Shown here one piece after another: positions 1-9,304 of a stretch of 64,000 nucleotides of DNA. The position numbers and the translations under genes are program-made. Source of the DNA: Hyphomonadaceae bacterium (lineage in GTDB: Bacteria > Pseudomonadota > Alphaproteobacteria > Caulobacterales > Aquidulcibacteraceae). The DNA lies in contig JALHQO010000008.1 of NCBI GenBank assembly GCA_022841905.1, positions 62,001 to 126,000 of the forward strand, written 5' to 3'. The first letter of the stretch is position 1; each line of letters opens with the position of its first letter. Under the pieces are notes generated by a model. The model saw only the letters and a list, made by a program, of their open reading frames with translations. It was not told the origin of the DNA and ran no database searches.

Positions 1-1344
1 CATGATCTTGAAGATCTGGACAACCGTCTGCTGCGTGCGCTCGCCGGCGTCGACGCCTCCGCGCGGCCTATGCCCGAAGACGCGATCCTGATCGCCCGCG
101 AGCTGGGGCCTGCGGAATTGCTGGATTATGGCGCCGATCGCCTGAAAGGCGTGGCGTTGGAGGAGGGTGCGAACACCGCCCACGCCGCTATCGTCGCGCG
201 CGCCCTTGGCATTCCCATGGTCGGTTCGCTTGCGGGCTTGTTGTCCCGCGTGGAAGACGGAGACCCCATCGTCCTCGATGGCGAGCGTGGCGAAGTGCGG
301 CTTCGCCCGGCGCCTGAAGTCATCACAGCCTACCAGCAACGCCTAAACCTGCGCTCAGTCCGCGCCGCCGAATTCGCGCGGCTGAAGAACATTCCGCCGG
401 TCACGCAAGACGGCGAGCGCATGACCTTGTTGCTCAACGCCGGTCTCGCGCTCGACGTGCATCATCTCGACGACGCGGGCGCCGAAGGCATCGGTCTTTT
501 CCGCACCGAGTTTCAGTTCATGGTCTCGGAGACGCTGCCGCGGCTTGAGAGCCAAACTCTGCTCTATCGAGATGTCCTCGAAGCTGCGGGCTCACGCCCG
601 GTCACGTTCCGCACCCTCGATCTCGGCGGCGATAAAGTGCTGCCGTATGTGAAAGCCGAGCGCGAAGAGAACCCGGCGCTAGGCTGGCGTGCAGTACGCA
701 TCGGTTTGGATCGTCCGGCGCTGCTCCGCTATCAGCTGCGCGCGCTAATCGGGGCCGCCACTGGCAAGCGTCTGCGCGTGATGTTTCCGTTGGTTACCAC
801 CGTCAGCGAGTTCGACGCTGCGCGCGCGTTGGTCGACCGCGAACTGGAGTGGCGGCGCGCGCGGGGCGGCAAACCGCCGTCGCAAGTGGAGGTCGGCGTT
901 ATGGTCGAGGCGCCGGCGCTCGCCTGGAGCATTCCGGACCTGAAGGGCCGCGCCGACTTTATCTCCATCGGCACGAACGACCTGATGCAGTATTTCTTCG
1001 CCGCCGATCGCGGTAACGCGCGGGTGTCTGAGCGTTACGACATCTTGAGCCCGCCGGCTCTGCGCTTCCTGAAACGCATACGCGATGACGCCGATGCAGC
1101 AGGCTTGCAGGTCTCTATTTGCGGCGAAGCGGCGGGGCGGCCGTTGGAGGCGATTGCGTTTACGGCGCTCGGTTTCCGCAGGCTTTCCATGCCGGCGTCC
1201 GGTATTGGCCCAGTAAAACAGCTCATTCTGTCGCTCGACGCGCGCGAGGCGGCGACGGCGCTGACGCGCATGATGCGTTCCGACATGCCAACGATCCGCC
1301 CCGAACTCACAGAATTTGCCAAGAGTCGCGGCTACGCACTGTAA
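1..1344 (+). CDS. ptsP: Phosphoenolpyruvate-protein phosphotransferase PtsP (nitrogen PTS enzyme I), 3' part
   Basis: The frame is open from base 1, so the N-terminus (the GAF domain in full PtsP) lies outside the window; 447 codons remain. Enzyme I takes phosphate from PEP onto a histidine and passes it to the HPr-like NPr protein. Visible motifs are the swivelling phospho-histidine in GANTAHAAIVARALGIP (His at codon 61), GIGLFRTEFQFM, the PEP/Mg site ISIGTNDLMQYFFAADR, and the proton-donor cysteine in SICGEAAGRP (Cys374). The opening HDLEDLDNRL and the neighbours ispG and prfA favour the nitrogen-type PtsP over the sugar PtsI. A plausible in-frame ATG at 70 is internal to the protein, not a start. 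It acts in the cytoplasm. Confidence 0.93.
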   Translation, partial: HDLEDLDNRLLRALAGVDASARPMPEDAILIARELGPAELLDYGADRLKGVALEEGANTAHAAIVARALGIPMVGSLAGLLSRVEDGDPIVLDGERGEVRLRPAPEVITAYQQRLNLRSVRAAEFARLKNIPPVTQDGERMTLLLNAGLALDVHHLDDAGAEGIGLFRTEFQFMVSETLPRLESQTLLYRDVLEAAGSRPVTFRTLDLGGDKVLPYVKAEREENPALGWRAVRIGLDRPALLRYQLRALIGAATGKRLRVMFPLVTTVSEFDAARALVDRELEWRRARGGKPPSQVEVGVMVEAPALAWSIPDLKGRADFISIGTNDLMQYFFAADRGNARVSERYDILSPPALRFLKRIRDDADAAGLQVSICGEAAGRPLEAIAFTALGFRRLSMPASGIGPVKQLILSLDAREAATALTRMMRSDMPTIRPELTEFAKSRGYAL

Positions 1345-1453
1345 TGCGGCGACGCCGCGCGTTGAGATGCGCGCGATTCGCGTTTACCTATTTGCGATGG
1401 CGCAAAATTTGCCTTTGTAAACGTATGGTCTCCTAGGAGGGACCGGCGCACCG

Positions 1454-2287
1454 ATGCTTCAACCCGTACCCACCGAGCCGCAAGGCGAACCGGATCAGAC
1501 GGATATGCGCGCACAGCGCACGATCCCGGCTGCGCCGCCGCCGTCGCTCGATCCGGCTTGGCGGGCAGGGCGCAAGCTCAGCGAAGCGCGCCGCCAGCGC
1601 GGCTGGAGCCTGGAAGAGGTCGCCGACCGCATCCGCATCCGTCGCGAATTCCTGGCTGCGCTCGAGGAGATGAACGTCAAGCTGCTGCCTGGCAAAGCGT
1701 ATGCCCTGGCGTTCTTGCGCTCTTACGCCCGCGAGTTGGGCATCGATGAACACGCCATTGTCGATCAGTTTCAGGACGAGTCCGCGCTGACGCGCGAGGA
1801 CGCCGTCAAGCAGCTCCGCAACCCGACTTCCAAGCCTCGCCGCGAACGGCCCTGGATGTGGGCGGCGGGTCTCGTGGTCGTCGCCGGCCTCTTTGTGGGT
1901 TGGCGCGCCTGGGACGTGAACCGCAACCCGGAGCCCGAAGTCGCGACTGCGGTAGCCCCTTCTGGCGTATCGGTCGCGCAGGGCGCAAGCCAGCCTGTTA
2001 CAGCCCGCCGGATCGTCGAGGTCCGGGCAATTACGGAAGCTTGGTTGGAGGCCCGTGGGCCGGACGGCACCGTGTTCCTGTCGCGGACCCTGCAGGCGGG
2101 TGATGTCTATCGGCCAGACGCCAGTCCGGGCTGGACCCTGCACGCGCGCGACGGCGGCGCGTTCGAACTCTTCGTGGACGGGACGCCAGCGGGGCCGCTT
2201 GGGACCCTTGGCATGCCGGTGCTCGGTCGGTCGATCGACGAGATCCAGCCTATGACTCAGGCGCAACTCTCCGCCCAGCGGAGCTAG
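1454..2287 (+). CDS. RodZ-like helix-turn-helix membrane protein (DUF4115)
   Basis: The 277-residue protein has a cytoplasmic HTH of the RodZ/XRE_25 type at about residues 38-105 (KLSEARRQRGWSLEEVADRI, then a FLRSYARELGID helix). A basic stretch leads into one membrane segment at about 135-150 (WMWAAGLVVVAGLFVGW). The C-terminal domain, about 190-265, resembles DUF4115 (EAWLEARGPDGTVFLSRTL). That order is the one seen in RodZ, which links MreB to the envelope, and in related regulators. The start is set by AGGAGG at about 1435-1440, 14 bases before the ATG. It lies between ptsP and ispG, as commonly seen in alphaproteobacteria. A direct role in cell shape is inferred from architecture only. 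Confidence 0.8.
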   Translation: MLQPVPTEPQGEPDQTDMRAQRTIPAAPPPSLDPAWRAGRKLSEARRQRGWSLEEVADRIRIRREFLAALEEMNVKLLPGKAYALAFLRSYARELGIDEHAIVDQFQDESALTREDAVKQLRNPTSKPRRERPWMWAAGLVVVAGLFVGWRAWDVNRNPEPEVATAVAPSGVSVAQGASQPVTARRIVEVRAITEAWLEARGPDGTVFLSRTLQAGDVYRPDASPGWTLHARDGGAFELFVDGTPAGPLGTLGMPVLGRSIDEIQPMTQAQLSAQRS

Positions 2288-2346
2288 GGCAAGCCGCGCG
2301 GGGCTGTTAGCCTCGGCTTCGGCACGCTATCTCAGGCCTGAAAGGA

Positions 2347-3486
2347 ATGCGCTCCATGGACGGCGCTCACGGCGACCTGCACCACATCCGGCCCTGGCGC
2401 CGGATCGAGCGGCGTCGCTCCCGTAAAATCCGGGTCGGCAAGGTCGAGGTCGGCGGCGATGCGCCGATCACCGTCCAGTCGATGACGAACACGCTGACGT
2501 CCGACGCTGCAGCGACCATCGATCAGATCCGGCGGCTTGAGGAAGCGGGCGCAGATATCGTTCGCGTCTCGTGTCCCGATGAAGACTCCACCGCCGCGTT
2601 TGCGAAGATCGCCCGCGAAGTGAAAGTCCCACTCGTCGCCGACATCCACTTCCACTATCGCCGCGCCATCGAAGCCGCCGCCGCGGGCGCTGCCTGTCTG
2701 CGTATCAATCCCGGCAATATCGGCAACGCGTCACGCGTCAAAGATGTGGTGCAAGCGGCGAAGGATCACGGTTGCTCGATCCGGATTGGCGTGAACGCCG
2801 GATCGCTGGAACAGCATCTGTTGGAAAAATACGGCGAGCCTTGCCCTGAAGCGATGGTGGAGAGCGCGCTTGGGCACATCGCTTTGCTCGAAGAGCACGA
2901 CTTCCGCGAATACAAAGTCAGCGTCAAAGCCTCCGATCCGTTCCTCACAGCCGCTGCCTATCACGCACTGGCCGAAGCGACGGACGCGCCGCTGCATCTG
3001 GGCGTCACCGAAGCGGGCGCACTACGCACCGGAACGGTGAAATCATCGATCGCGATGGGCTCGCTTCTGTGGGCCGGCATTGGCGATACGATTCGCGTGT
3101 CGCTGGCCGCCGATCCCGTCGAAGAGATCAAGGTTGGCAATGATCTGCTCAAATCGCTTGGTCTGCGTCATCGCGGCGTCAGCATCATCGCTTGCCCGTC
3201 TTGCGCACGTCAGGGCTTCAACGTGATTGCGACCGTGGACGCTTTGGAACAACGCTTGGCCCACATCCCCGAGCCGATCACGCTCTCGATCATTGGCTGC
3301 GTTGTGAACGGCCCGGGCGAAGCGCTGATGACCGATCTGGGCTTTACCGGCGGCGGCAAGGGCGCCGGCATGGTCTATGTCGCTGGCAAGGCGGACCATA
3401 AGGTCGACAATGGCGACATGATCGACCATATCGTGGGTCTCGTGGAAGAGCGGGCGCGGACGCTGCGCGAAGCCAAAAAGGACTGA
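2347..3486 (+). CDS. ispG: 4-Hydroxy-3-methylbut-2-en-1-yl diphosphate synthase IspG (GcpE)
   Basis: IspG performs the penultimate step of the MEP isoprenoid pathway, reductively opening the cyclic diphosphate MEcPP to HMBPP with a [4Fe-4S] cluster. The 379-residue length fits the bacterial enzyme. The N-terminal TIM-barrel half shows [18 protein letters not shown] and LRINPGNIG. The C-terminal cluster ligands are CPSCARQ (Cys283, Cys286), then [11 protein letters not shown] (Cys318), with Glu325 as the fourth ligand known from the family. The ATG at 2347 gives a slightly basic N-terminal extension, and a second ATG four codons in is possible. The gene is 3 bases upstream of the next small gene. 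Because it needs an Fe-S cluster, its product depends on the suf operon at 7.7-14.7 kb. Confidence 0.97.
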   Translation: MRSMDGAHGDLHHIRPWRRIERRRSRKIRVGKVEVGGDAPITVQSMTNTLTSDAAATIDQIRRLEEAGADIVRVSCPDEDSTAAFAKIAREVKVPLVADIHFHYRRAIEAAAAGAACLRINPGNIGNASRVKDVVQAAKDHGCSIRIGVNAGSLEQHLLEKYGEPCPEAMVESALGHIALLEEHDFREYKVSVKASDPFLTAAAYHALAEATDAPLHLGVTEAGALRTGTVKSSIAMGSLLWAGIGDTIRVSLAADPVEEIKVGNDLLKSLGLRHRGVSIIACPSCARQGFNVIATVDALEQRLAHIPEPITLSIIGCVVNGPGEALMTDLGFTGGGKGAGMVYVAGKADHKVDNGDMIDHIVGLVEERARTLREAKKD

Positions 3487-3489
3487 GCG

Positions 3490-3909
3490 ATGCTGCAGCG
3501 GCATCTGCAAGAGACATACGAATATCTATTCGACGCCGCGCACGCTGCGTTGAAAGGCGGCGGCTCGTTCGCGCCGTTCGGCGCCGGCATCCGCAAGACC
3601 GGCGAACAAATTCACACCAACGTCGATCTGCCGATCGATACCTCCGTGCCAGCCGATCACATTTCGGGGCTCATCGCGTACTTCCGTCTCGACGATAAAG
3701 ACAACGGTCTGATTGCCGCTGGTTTGGTTTTCGACGGTCGCGCCGGCAGCGACGGCGCCGCGGCTTTGTGCTTCCACATGGAAGTGGCCAACGGCCAAGC
3801 GGTTGAGGTGATCGTGCCGTATGCGCGGCGCGAAGGCGCTGGCGAGATCGCATTCGACAATCCGCAGATCACGCCGGTGGTGTCCGAGATCTTCGTCGAC
3901 GTTCAATAG
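3490..3909 (+). CDS. Conserved-looking small protein of unknown function between ispG and prfA
   Basis: I do not recognise a named family in this 139-residue protein. It begins MLQRHLQETYEYLFDAAHAA, with a helical N-terminus, and then alternates short hydrophobic strands (GLIAYFRLDD, GLIAAGLVFDGRAG, ALCFHMEVANGQAVEVIVPY) that suggest a compact alpha+beta fold. There is no signal peptide and no membrane segment, so it is probably cytoplasmic. It sits 3 bases after ispG, and its stop codon abuts the prfA start (prfA begins at the next base). It is therefore almost certainly co-transcribed and translationally coupled. Codon use matches its neighbours, so it is a real gene rather than a shadow frame. 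Confidence 0.75.
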   Translation: MLQRHLQETYEYLFDAAHAALKGGGSFAPFGAGIRKTGEQIHTNVDLPIDTSVPADHISGLIAYFRLDDKDNGLIAAGLVFDGRAGSDGAAALCFHMEVANGQAVEVIVPYARREGAGEIAFDNPQITPVVSEIFVDVQ

Positions 3910-4992
3910 ATGATTGAGTTTGCACGTCTGGAGCGCCGCTTAAGGCAGGCGGTCGATCGCTTTGAGCGCGTCGAAGCGCGCCTGGGCGCGGCGACTGACG
4001 GCGCGGAAATCGTCAAGCTTGGCCAAGAGCATGCGGAGTTAAAGCCGCTGGTCGATGCGATCAGCGCCGTCAACGCTGCGCGCGCCGAAATCGCCAATCT
4101 TGAAGGCATCGCCAAGGATGGCGACGCCGAAATGGCGGAACTGGTCGCGGAAGAGCTAAGCGCCGCTAAGGCAAAGCTCCTCGAACTCGAACAATCAGCG
4201 CTGTTGCTGCTCGCGCCGAAGGACAAGGACGAAAGCGCCAGCGCCATTCTCGAAGTGCGCGCCGGCACTGGCGGCGAAGAGGCGGCGCTGTTCGCTGCTG
4301 ACCTTTTCCGCATGTATCAGAAATACTCCTCAGCGCGGCGCTGGAAGTTCGAGATCGAGAGCGTCTCGGAGACTGGCATTGGCGGTTTGAAGGAAGCTGT
4401 CGCCAGCATCACCGGCGCCGGCGTGTTCGGTCGCTTGCGTTTTGAAAGCGGCGTTCACCGTGTGCAGCGCGTCCCCGAAACCGAAGCAGGTGGCCGCATC
4501 CACACCTCCGCCGCCACCGTCGCCGTGCTGCCGCAGCCGGAGGGTGACGTCGATATCGTCGTCGATGACAAGGACATTCGCATCGACACCATGCGCGCCT
4601 CGGGCGCTGGCGGCCAACACGTGAACAAGACAGACTCCGCCGTGCGCATCACGCACATGCCGTCGGGCATCGTCGTAATCGCGCAAGAAAAGTCCCAACA
4701 CCAGAACCGCGCCAATGCGATGAAGGTGCTGAAGGCCAAACTTTACGACGCTGAACGCGAGCGCCAAGCGGCCGAACGCGCCGCTGAACGCAAAGGCCAG
4801 ATCGGATCGGGCGACCGCAGCGAGCGCATCCGCACTTACAATTTTCCGCAAGGTCGCGTCACCGACCATCGCATCAATCTAACCCTCTACAATTTAGCCG
4901 AGCTGATCGAAGGCGCGCTCGATCCGGTGCTCGATGCCCTCGCCGCGGAAGATCAGGCGCGCAAGCTTGCGGCCTTGGAGGAAGATGCATGA
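3910..4992 (+). CDS. prfA: Peptide chain release factor 1 (RF1)
   Basis: RF1 reads UAA and UAG stop codons in the ribosomal A site and triggers peptide release. At 360 residues it is full length. The codon-reading tripeptide of the PxT type is seen as PET in [14 protein letters not shown]. The catalytic GGQ loop is [18 protein letters not shown], with GGQ at residues 234-236. The N-terminal domain is a charged coiled-coil. The glutamine of GGQ is the methylation target of PrmC, which is encoded immediately downstream with a 4-base overlap (ATGA). This is the standard prfA-prmC pair. The ATG at 3910 directly follows the preceding stop codon. Confidence 0.97.
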   Translation: MIEFARLERRLRQAVDRFERVEARLGAATDGAEIVKLGQEHAELKPLVDAISAVNAARAEIANLEGIAKDGDAEMAELVAEELSAAKAKLLELEQSALLLLAPKDKDESASAILEVRAGTGGEEAALFAADLFRMYQKYSSARRWKFEIESVSETGIGGLKEAVASITGAGVFGRLRFESGVHRVQRVPETEAGGRIHTSAATVAVLPQPEGDVDIVVDDKDIRIDTMRASGAGGQHVNKTDSAVRITHMPSGIVVIAQEKSQHQNRANAMKVLKAKLYDAERERQAAERAAERKGQIGSGDRSERIRTYNFPQGRVTDHRINLTLYNLAELIEGALDPVLDALAAEDQARKLAALEEDA

Positions 4993-5840
4993 GCGAGACC
5001 TTGGTCTCGCTCTGGACCAATGTCCGCCGCCGTCTGGAAAGCGCCGGTGTGGACACGCCAGTGTTCGAAGCGCGCTTGTTGCTGGAAGCCGGCGCTGGCG
5101 TCTCACGGCTCGACATCGTCACCGATCCGCGCCGTCCGATGAGCGATGCGCAAGTGGAAGCCGTTGATGCGCTGGTTCAACGGCGCGAAGCCCGCGAGCC
5201 AATGAGCCATATCATTGGCCGCCGCCACTTCTGGACGCTTGATCTCGCTGTCAGCCCTGACGTGCTGACGCCGCGGCCGGAGACCGAACTGTTGGTCGAG
5301 TTCGCTTTGAAAACGTTGGCGCCGGATCAGCCAGCGCGCGTGCTTGATCTCGGCGTCGGCTCCGGCGCCATTCTGCTCGCTGTCTTGAACGAGCGGCCCA
5401 AAGCAACGGGCGTCGGTGTTGATCGGAGTGCGGCGGCGCTCGCGATTGCAGCCGCTAACGCCGAGGCGCTGAAACTCTCTGATCGCATCGAACTCGTTGA
5501 GGGTGATTGGGCGAATGGCGTGACCGAGACGTTTGATCTCGTGCTCTCCAATCCACCCTACGTTGCGTCAAATGACATACCTGCACTTGCGCCCGAGGTT
5601 GCGCGCTACGAGCCGAAGCTTGCGCTTGATGGCGGCGCCGACGGCTTGGACGCCTATCGCGCAATCACAGCAAGCCTCGCCCGCCTGTTGAAGCCAGGCG
5701 GGGTTTTCGCGTTTGAAGTGGGGCAGGGGCAGGCGGACGCTGTGGCGGCGCTGGCGGCGGCTCAGGGTTTATTCACCACGCCAGCCCTGCGCGATCTGGC
5801 CGGCATCCCGCGTGTGGTCTCCGGTCGGCGTGCGGCATGA
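4989..5840 (+). CDS. prmC: Peptide chain release factor N5-glutamine methyltransferase PrmC (HemK)
   Basis: PrmC uses S-adenosylmethionine to methylate the GGQ glutamine of release factors, raising termination efficiency. The 283-residue protein has a helical N-terminal substrate domain and a Rossmann methyltransferase domain. The SAM loop is [10 protein letters not shown] (about residues 119-128). The diagnostic NPPY motif, which holds the target glutamine amide, is [11 protein letters not shown] (NPPY 188-191). The conserved [11 protein letters not shown] segment precedes the SAM loop. The start overlaps the prfA stop by 4 bases, so translation is coupled and the enzyme is made together with its substrate. 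Confidence 0.96.
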   Translation: MSETLVSLWTNVRRRLESAGVDTPVFEARLLLEAGAGVSRLDIVTDPRRPMSDAQVEAVDALVQRREAREPMSHIIGRRHFWTLDLAVSPDVLTPRPETELLVEFALKTLAPDQPARVLDLGVGSGAILLAVLNERPKATGVGVDRSAAALAIAAANAEALKLSDRIELVEGDWANGVTETFDLVLSNPPYVASNDIPALAPEVARYEPKLALDGGADGLDAYRAITASLARLLKPGGVFAFEVGQGQADAVAALAAAQGLFTTPALRDLAGIPRVVSGRRAA

Positions 5841-6135
5841 TTGCGGCGGCTGAAATTTGTCTTGGAGCCGGAGCAAGGACGCACTACCTTAATTACAGGA
5901 ATCGATGGCCAGACGGGTTCAGGGGCTGAACCGGCTGCGGATCCTAAAAGGCAGGCGCGCTCCCACGCCGCCCCAGCTTCCTCAGCACGAGGTCAGGTAA
6001 CGAATACAGCGACAGACGCTGGCAAGGCCCAAGGCTTAACGCTCGGGCGATTGGCTTTTGAACAAGAAGCGCAAGATAGCGTGCGGCGAACGCAACGCTG
6101 AACTCAACGGACAAAAGATGCACGGTGGACATTCG
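5841..6135. other. Intergenic region between prmC and the DUF4167 gene
   Basis: About 295 bases without a convincing gene. A short open frame begins with TTG right after the prmC stop, but its translation is compositionally biased and shows no family features, so I leave it out. The region holds a compact hairpin at 5916-5932 (GGTTCAG, loop GGG, CTGAACC). It probably carries the promoter of the DUF4167 gene, although I cannot assign -35/-10 boxes. Confidence 0.5.
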
Positions 6136-6861
6136 ATGAAGCGTCAGCGGGGCCGCAACCGGAGACCCGGTGGTGGCGGCGGTGGTGGTGGCGGCGTTGG
6201 CGGAGGCCATCAGCACAACAACAACAACCCCAACCGCACGCTCGAAAGCAACGGCCCGGACACAAAAGTCCGCGGGCCCGCCGCCGTGATCTACGAGCGC
6301 TATTTGCAGCTGGCACGGGACGCAGCCAGCTCCGGCGATCGTGTTCTCAGTGAGAACTATCTCCAGCACGCCGATCACTATTTCCGCCTCGTCCGCTCGA
6401 TGCAGCCGGCCCAGCCGGTGCAGCAACAGCAGCACGATCGCTACAACGACGAAGATCGCGGCGGCGACGATGAGGGCTCGCAGCAGGAGATGGATCGCGG
6501 CGAAGGCGGCGACGTTTCCGCTGAGCGCGAAGATCAGCCAGACGCGGAATTCCCACAGAGCCAACAGCAACCGAACGGTGACCGCGATCCCAATCGTCGC
6601 CGTGGCCGTCGCAGCCGGTTCCGTCCAGGCGAAGGTGAAGGCGAAGGCGCAGAGGCCCGCGAAGGCGGCGAAGAACCGCGTGAACCGCGTGAACCACGCC
6701 CACCGCGTGAAGGCGAGCAACAGCAGCGCGCTGAACGCCGTCCGCGCCCCGAAGGCGAAGAGCGTCGTGAACGCGCGCCGCGTGAGCAGCGCAGCGAGAC
6801 TGAAGGCCGCGAAGGCTTCTCCGACGGGCCGAAACCCGCCTTCCTGCGCACGACTGAGTAG
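6136..6861 (+). CDS. DUF4167 domain protein, basic and low-complexity tail
   Basis: The N-terminal half carries the DUF4167 signature of alphaproteobacteria: basic MKRQRGRNRR, a glycine and asparagine-rich linker, then LESNGPDTKVRGPAAVIYER and SGDRVLSENYLQHADHYFR. The rest (about residues 95-241) is low complexity: glutamine-rich, then alternating Arg/Glu/Pro blocks such as REPREPRPPREGEQQQR. Such charge and composition suggest nucleic-acid binding, but the function is unknown. I chose the ATG at 6136, with GGTGGA a few bases upstream, because the family starts with a short basic stretch. ATG at 6118 and TTG at 6058 are in frame but would add an atypical leader. It follows prmC, as in many relatives, and ends 3 bases from the convergent hydrolase. 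Confidence 0.85.
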   Translation: MKRQRGRNRRPGGGGGGGGGVGGGHQHNNNNPNRTLESNGPDTKVRGPAAVIYERYLQLARDAASSGDRVLSENYLQHADHYFRLVRSMQPAQPVQQQQHDRYNDEDRGGDDEGSQQEMDRGEGGDVSAEREDQPDAEFPQSQQQPNGDRDPNRRRGRRSRFRPGEGEGEGAEAREGGEEPREPREPRPPREGEQQQRAERRPRPEGEERRERAPREQRSETEGREGFSDGPKPAFLRTTE

Positions 6862-6864
6862 GCG

Positions 6865-7551
6865 TTAGCGCTTCGACGTCGGCGGACGTGGCGGCGCAGC
6901 TAAGCGCTTCTCCAGATATTCGCGCGCGTGGCGCTCGACGTCCGCGAGGTGATCGTCGCCCGGGTCGCGGCCACGGAAGAAGTGGTCAGCGCCGTCGATG
7001 GGCGCGCCGTCAACCTTGATGTTCTTTTGCGTGCGGATGCGGCTGATGACGCGTTCCATATCTTGCGCCGTCGTGACGCTATCGCGTGTGCCGTAAATGA
7101 TGACGCCCGATGCCGGGCACGGTGCGAGGAACGACAGATCGTAATGGTTCGCCGGCGGGGCCACCGCGATGAATCCGTCGATCTCCGGCCGGCGCATCAG
7201 CAACTGCAAGCCAATCCAGGCGCCGAACGAATACCCGCCGACCCAGCACTGCTCGGCGTTTGGGTTCATGCTTTGGAGATAATCGAGCGCGGAGGCGGCG
7301 TCGGAAAGTTCGCCCATGCCGTTATCGAATATGCCTTGGCTGCGTCCGATGCCGCGGAAGTTGAACCGTAGAACGCCGAAGCCCTTCGACACGAACAGCT
7401 TATAAAGCTGCACCGTGACCCGGTCCTGCATCGAGCCGCCCGCGCGTGGGTGGCCGTGGAGGATGAGAGCGATCGGCGCGCCTTCTTTCGGAGGTTCCTG
7501 GTAGCGGCCCTCAACGCGCCCAGCGGCGCCCGGGAAAATCACTTCTGGCAT
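6865..7551 (-). CDS. Alpha/beta hydrolase
   Basis: This 228-residue cytoplasmic serine hydrolase has an alpha/beta fold. The likely triad is Ser108 in the nucleophile elbow GGYSFGAW, Asp157 in IIYGTRDSVT, and His190 in DGADHFFRG. The oxyanion-hole region is ILHGHPRAGGSM near residues 29-41. It is similar to the short alpha/beta hydrolases commonly found beside alphaproteobacterial suf operons. The substrate is unknown. It is transcribed away from iscR across 178 bases that contain an IscR-type box, so it could share that control. It converges on the DUF4167 gene with a 3-base gap. Confidence 0.85.
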   Translation of the reverse strand: MPEVIFPGAAGRVEGRYQEPPKEGAPIALILHGHPRAGGSMQDRVTVQLYKLFVSKGFGVLRFNFRGIGRSQGIFDNGMGELSDAASALDYLQSMNPNAEQCWVGGYSFGAWIGLQLLMRRPEIDGFIAVAPPANHYDLSFLAPCPASGVIIYGTRDSVTTAQDMERVISRIRTQKNIKVDGAPIDGADHFFRGRDPGDDHLADVERHAREYLEKRLAAPPRPPTSKR

Positions 7552-7593
7552 TCAATGAGACCCCAGCCAGCGGTGTGGGAACATCCGCAGGCA

Positions 7594-7618
7594 ATTCTTG
7601 ACCAAAACACTCAGGTAT
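7594..7618 (+). promoter_or_regulatory. Candidate type-1 IscR binding site upstream of iscR
   Basis: The 25 bases beginning ATTCTTGACC and ending CACTCAGGTAT match the E. coli type-1 IscR consensus (recalled from the literature) at 22 of 25 positions; mismatches are at 7596, 7603 and 7610. Type-1 sites bind the [2Fe-2S] form of IscR and repress when cluster supply is adequate. The site lies 112 bases before the iscR ATG and between divergent genes, which fits autoregulation of the operon. Confidence 0.7.
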
Positions 7619-7663
7619 CTTAGCTCTGCACCAAGACAGGCCCTCAACCGTATGGGCCTAAAA

Positions 7664-7676
7664 CCCCCGAAGGGGG
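7664..7676 (+). other. Small GC hairpin in the iscR leader
   Basis: CCCCC-GAA-GGGGG forms a 5-base-pair stem with a 3-base loop about 55 bases before the iscR start. It has no run of T, so it is not a convincing terminator. It may simply structure the leader. Confidence 0.35.
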
Positions 7677-7729
7677 CGCCTTCTAGCACGAGAATTTGGG
7701 GGCGTGCGAGGGCGCGGGAAGGGACGGCG

Positions 7730-8173
7730 ATGCGTTTAACGTCGAAGGGCCGCTATGCGGTAATGGCCATGGCCGATTTGGCGCTGCACGGCGGCGGCGA
7801 ACGCGCCGTGCCGCTCCAGGATATCGCCCGCCGTCAGGAGATTTCGCTCTCCTACCTCGAACAGCTGTTTGCACGCATGCGCCGGGCCGGCTTGGTGTCG
7901 GGTGTCCGCGGCCCTGGCGGCGGCTACCGCCTCGCGCGCGCCGCCGATGTGGTCACGGTCGCTGAGATCATCGCGGCGGTGGACGAGCCGATCAAAGCCA
8001 CACGCTGCGAGGAAAATTCGCCCACCAGCTGCATCGGCCGCAGCGGCCGCTGCATCGCGCACGGCCTCTGGCAGGAGATGGGCGACCGCATTCACGGCTT
8101 CCTCGCCTCCGTCTCGCTCGCTGACGTGCTGGAACGCCGCTTCGACGGCGACGCGCGCGTTGCTGCGGAATAG
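7730..8173 (+). CDS. iscR: Rrf2-family Fe-S regulator IscR
   Basis: This 147-residue winged-helix regulator senses Fe-S status and controls cluster assembly genes. It opens with the family signature MRLTSKGRYAVMAMADLALH. The DNA-recognition helix region is ISLSYLEQLFARMRRAGLV, followed by the wing GVRGPGGGYRLAR. The ligand set expected for a [2Fe-2S] IscR is present: Cys93, Cys101, Cys108 and His111 in the segment from TRCEENSPTSC to GRCIAH, although the spacing between cysteines is 1-2 residues longer than in E. coli. The ATG at 7730 follows GGGAAGGGA. Longer in-frame starts would add a non-family leader. It is the first gene of the suf operon and follows a type-1 IscR box. Confidence 0.93.
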   Translation: MRLTSKGRYAVMAMADLALHGGGERAVPLQDIARRQEISLSYLEQLFARMRRAGLVSGVRGPGGGYRLARAADVVTVAEIIAAVDEPIKATRCEENSPTSCIGRSGRCIAHGLWQEMGDRIHGFLASVSLADVLERRFDGDARVAAE

Positions 8174-8179
8174 AACGAC

Positions 8180-9304
8180 ATGACCAAGACGCCGATCTAT
8201 TGCGACTACAACGCCGGCGCGCCGATCCGTGCGGAAGCGGCGGTCGCGATGTCACGCGCCATGGCGAGCGCGGGCAATCCCTCTTCGGTGCACGGTTTTG
8301 GCCGGCGCGCGCGCGCGCTGATCGAAGATGCGCGCGAAAAGATTGGCGCAGGCGTCGGCGCCGCGGCGGAGAACGTGGTGTTCACGTCCGGCGCAACAGA
8401 AGCGCTTCAGATCGCCATGACGAACGCAGGCGCTGCTTCGCTCATCCTTTCAGCGGTCGAACATGACGCCGCGTTTGAACACGCGACGCGGGCGCTGAAG
8501 ACGGAGCGCATTGCGCCTGTCGATGCCTTTGGCATCATCGATCTCGATGCGCTGGCGGTACTGCTCGCCGCCGCGCCGAAGCCCGCGCTCGTGGCGCTGC
8601 AACTGGCGAATAACGAAACCGGCGTGATCGAACCTATCGCGAAGGCCGCCGCGCTGTGCCGGGAACACGGCGTGCTTCTTCTGGTGGACGCTGCACAAGC
8701 GTTCGGCCGCATCCCTGTCGATATCGCCGATCTCGACGCGACCTACCTCGTCGTCTCCAGCCATAAGCTCGGCGGTCCCACTGGCGTCGGCGCTCTAATC
8801 CTCTCACCCGGCGCGCCGTTTGTGACGACACGCTTTGGCGGCGGACAGGAACGCGGGCGTCGCCCTGGCACCGAGAACGCCGCAGCGATCGTCGGCTTTG
8901 GCGTTGCCGTCGAATGGGCGCTGCGCGATCTCAGTGCTGAGGCGACGCGTGTTGCGGCGCTTCGCGATCGTTTCGAGGCAGGTCTGCCGCGCGACGCGGT
9001 CACCTTCGGCGCAGACGCGCCACGCTTGCCGAATACTTCGAATTTCGCGCTTCCTGGCCTGAGCGCCGAGACCGCCGTCATCGCCATGGATCTCGAAGGC
9101 GTGGCGATCAGCTCTGGCGCGGCCTGTTCGTCCGGCAAAGTGAAGTCGAGCCGCGTGCTCGCCGCGATGGGTGTCGCGCCGGATTTGGCCAAGGCGGCGC
9201 TGCGTGTCAGCTTCGGCCATGAGTCCAAGGAAAGCGACGTCGATGAGGCGCTCGCCGCGTTGAACAAAATCGCGGCGCGCCGCGCGCAAGGGGCGGCGGC
9301 ATGA
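8180..9304 (+). CDS. Cysteine desulfurase, NifS/IscS-type (class V aminotransferase)
   Basis: A PLP enzyme of 374 residues that takes sulfur from cysteine onto its own cysteine for cluster assembly. PLP-binding Lys196 lies in [12 protein letters not shown]. The persulfide cysteine is Cys316 in [14 protein letters not shown], the long flexible loop of the group I (IscS/NifS) enzymes. [10 protein letters not shown] and [11 protein letters not shown] hold the cofactor. It starts 6 bases after the iscR stop and overlaps sufB by 4 bases (ATGA). A second, group II desulfurase (SufS) is encoded further down the same operon, so the two may have different acceptors. Confidence 0.93.
   Translation: MTKTPIYCDYNAGAPIRAEAAVAMSRAMASAGNPSSVHGFGRRARALIEDAREKIGAGVGAAAENVVFTSGATEALQIAMTNAGAASLILSAVEHDAAFEHATRALKTERIAPVDAFGIIDLDALAVLLAAAPKPALVALQLANNETGVIEPIAKAAALCREHGVLLLVDAAQAFGRIPVDIADLDATYLVVSSHKLGGPTGVGALILSPGAPFVTTRFGGGQERGRRPGTENAAAIVGFGVAVEWALRDLSAEATRVAALRDRFEAGLPRDAVTFGADAPRLPNTSNFALPGLSAETAVIAMDLEGVAISSGAACSSGKVKSSRVLAAMGVAPDLAKAALRVSFGHESKESDVDEALAALNKIAARRAQGAAA

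Noticed and set aside
5841-6101. 86-codon frame starting right after prmC
   Set aside because: TTG start, no ribosome site, biased composition and no motif; it also runs to the edge of the DUF4167 leader.
7598-7605. RirA/IRO-type TGA-N9-TCA motif upstream of iscR
   Set aside because: It is present (7599-7613), but it is contained in the better 25-base IscR type-1 match, and the 6 fixed bases alone carry little information.
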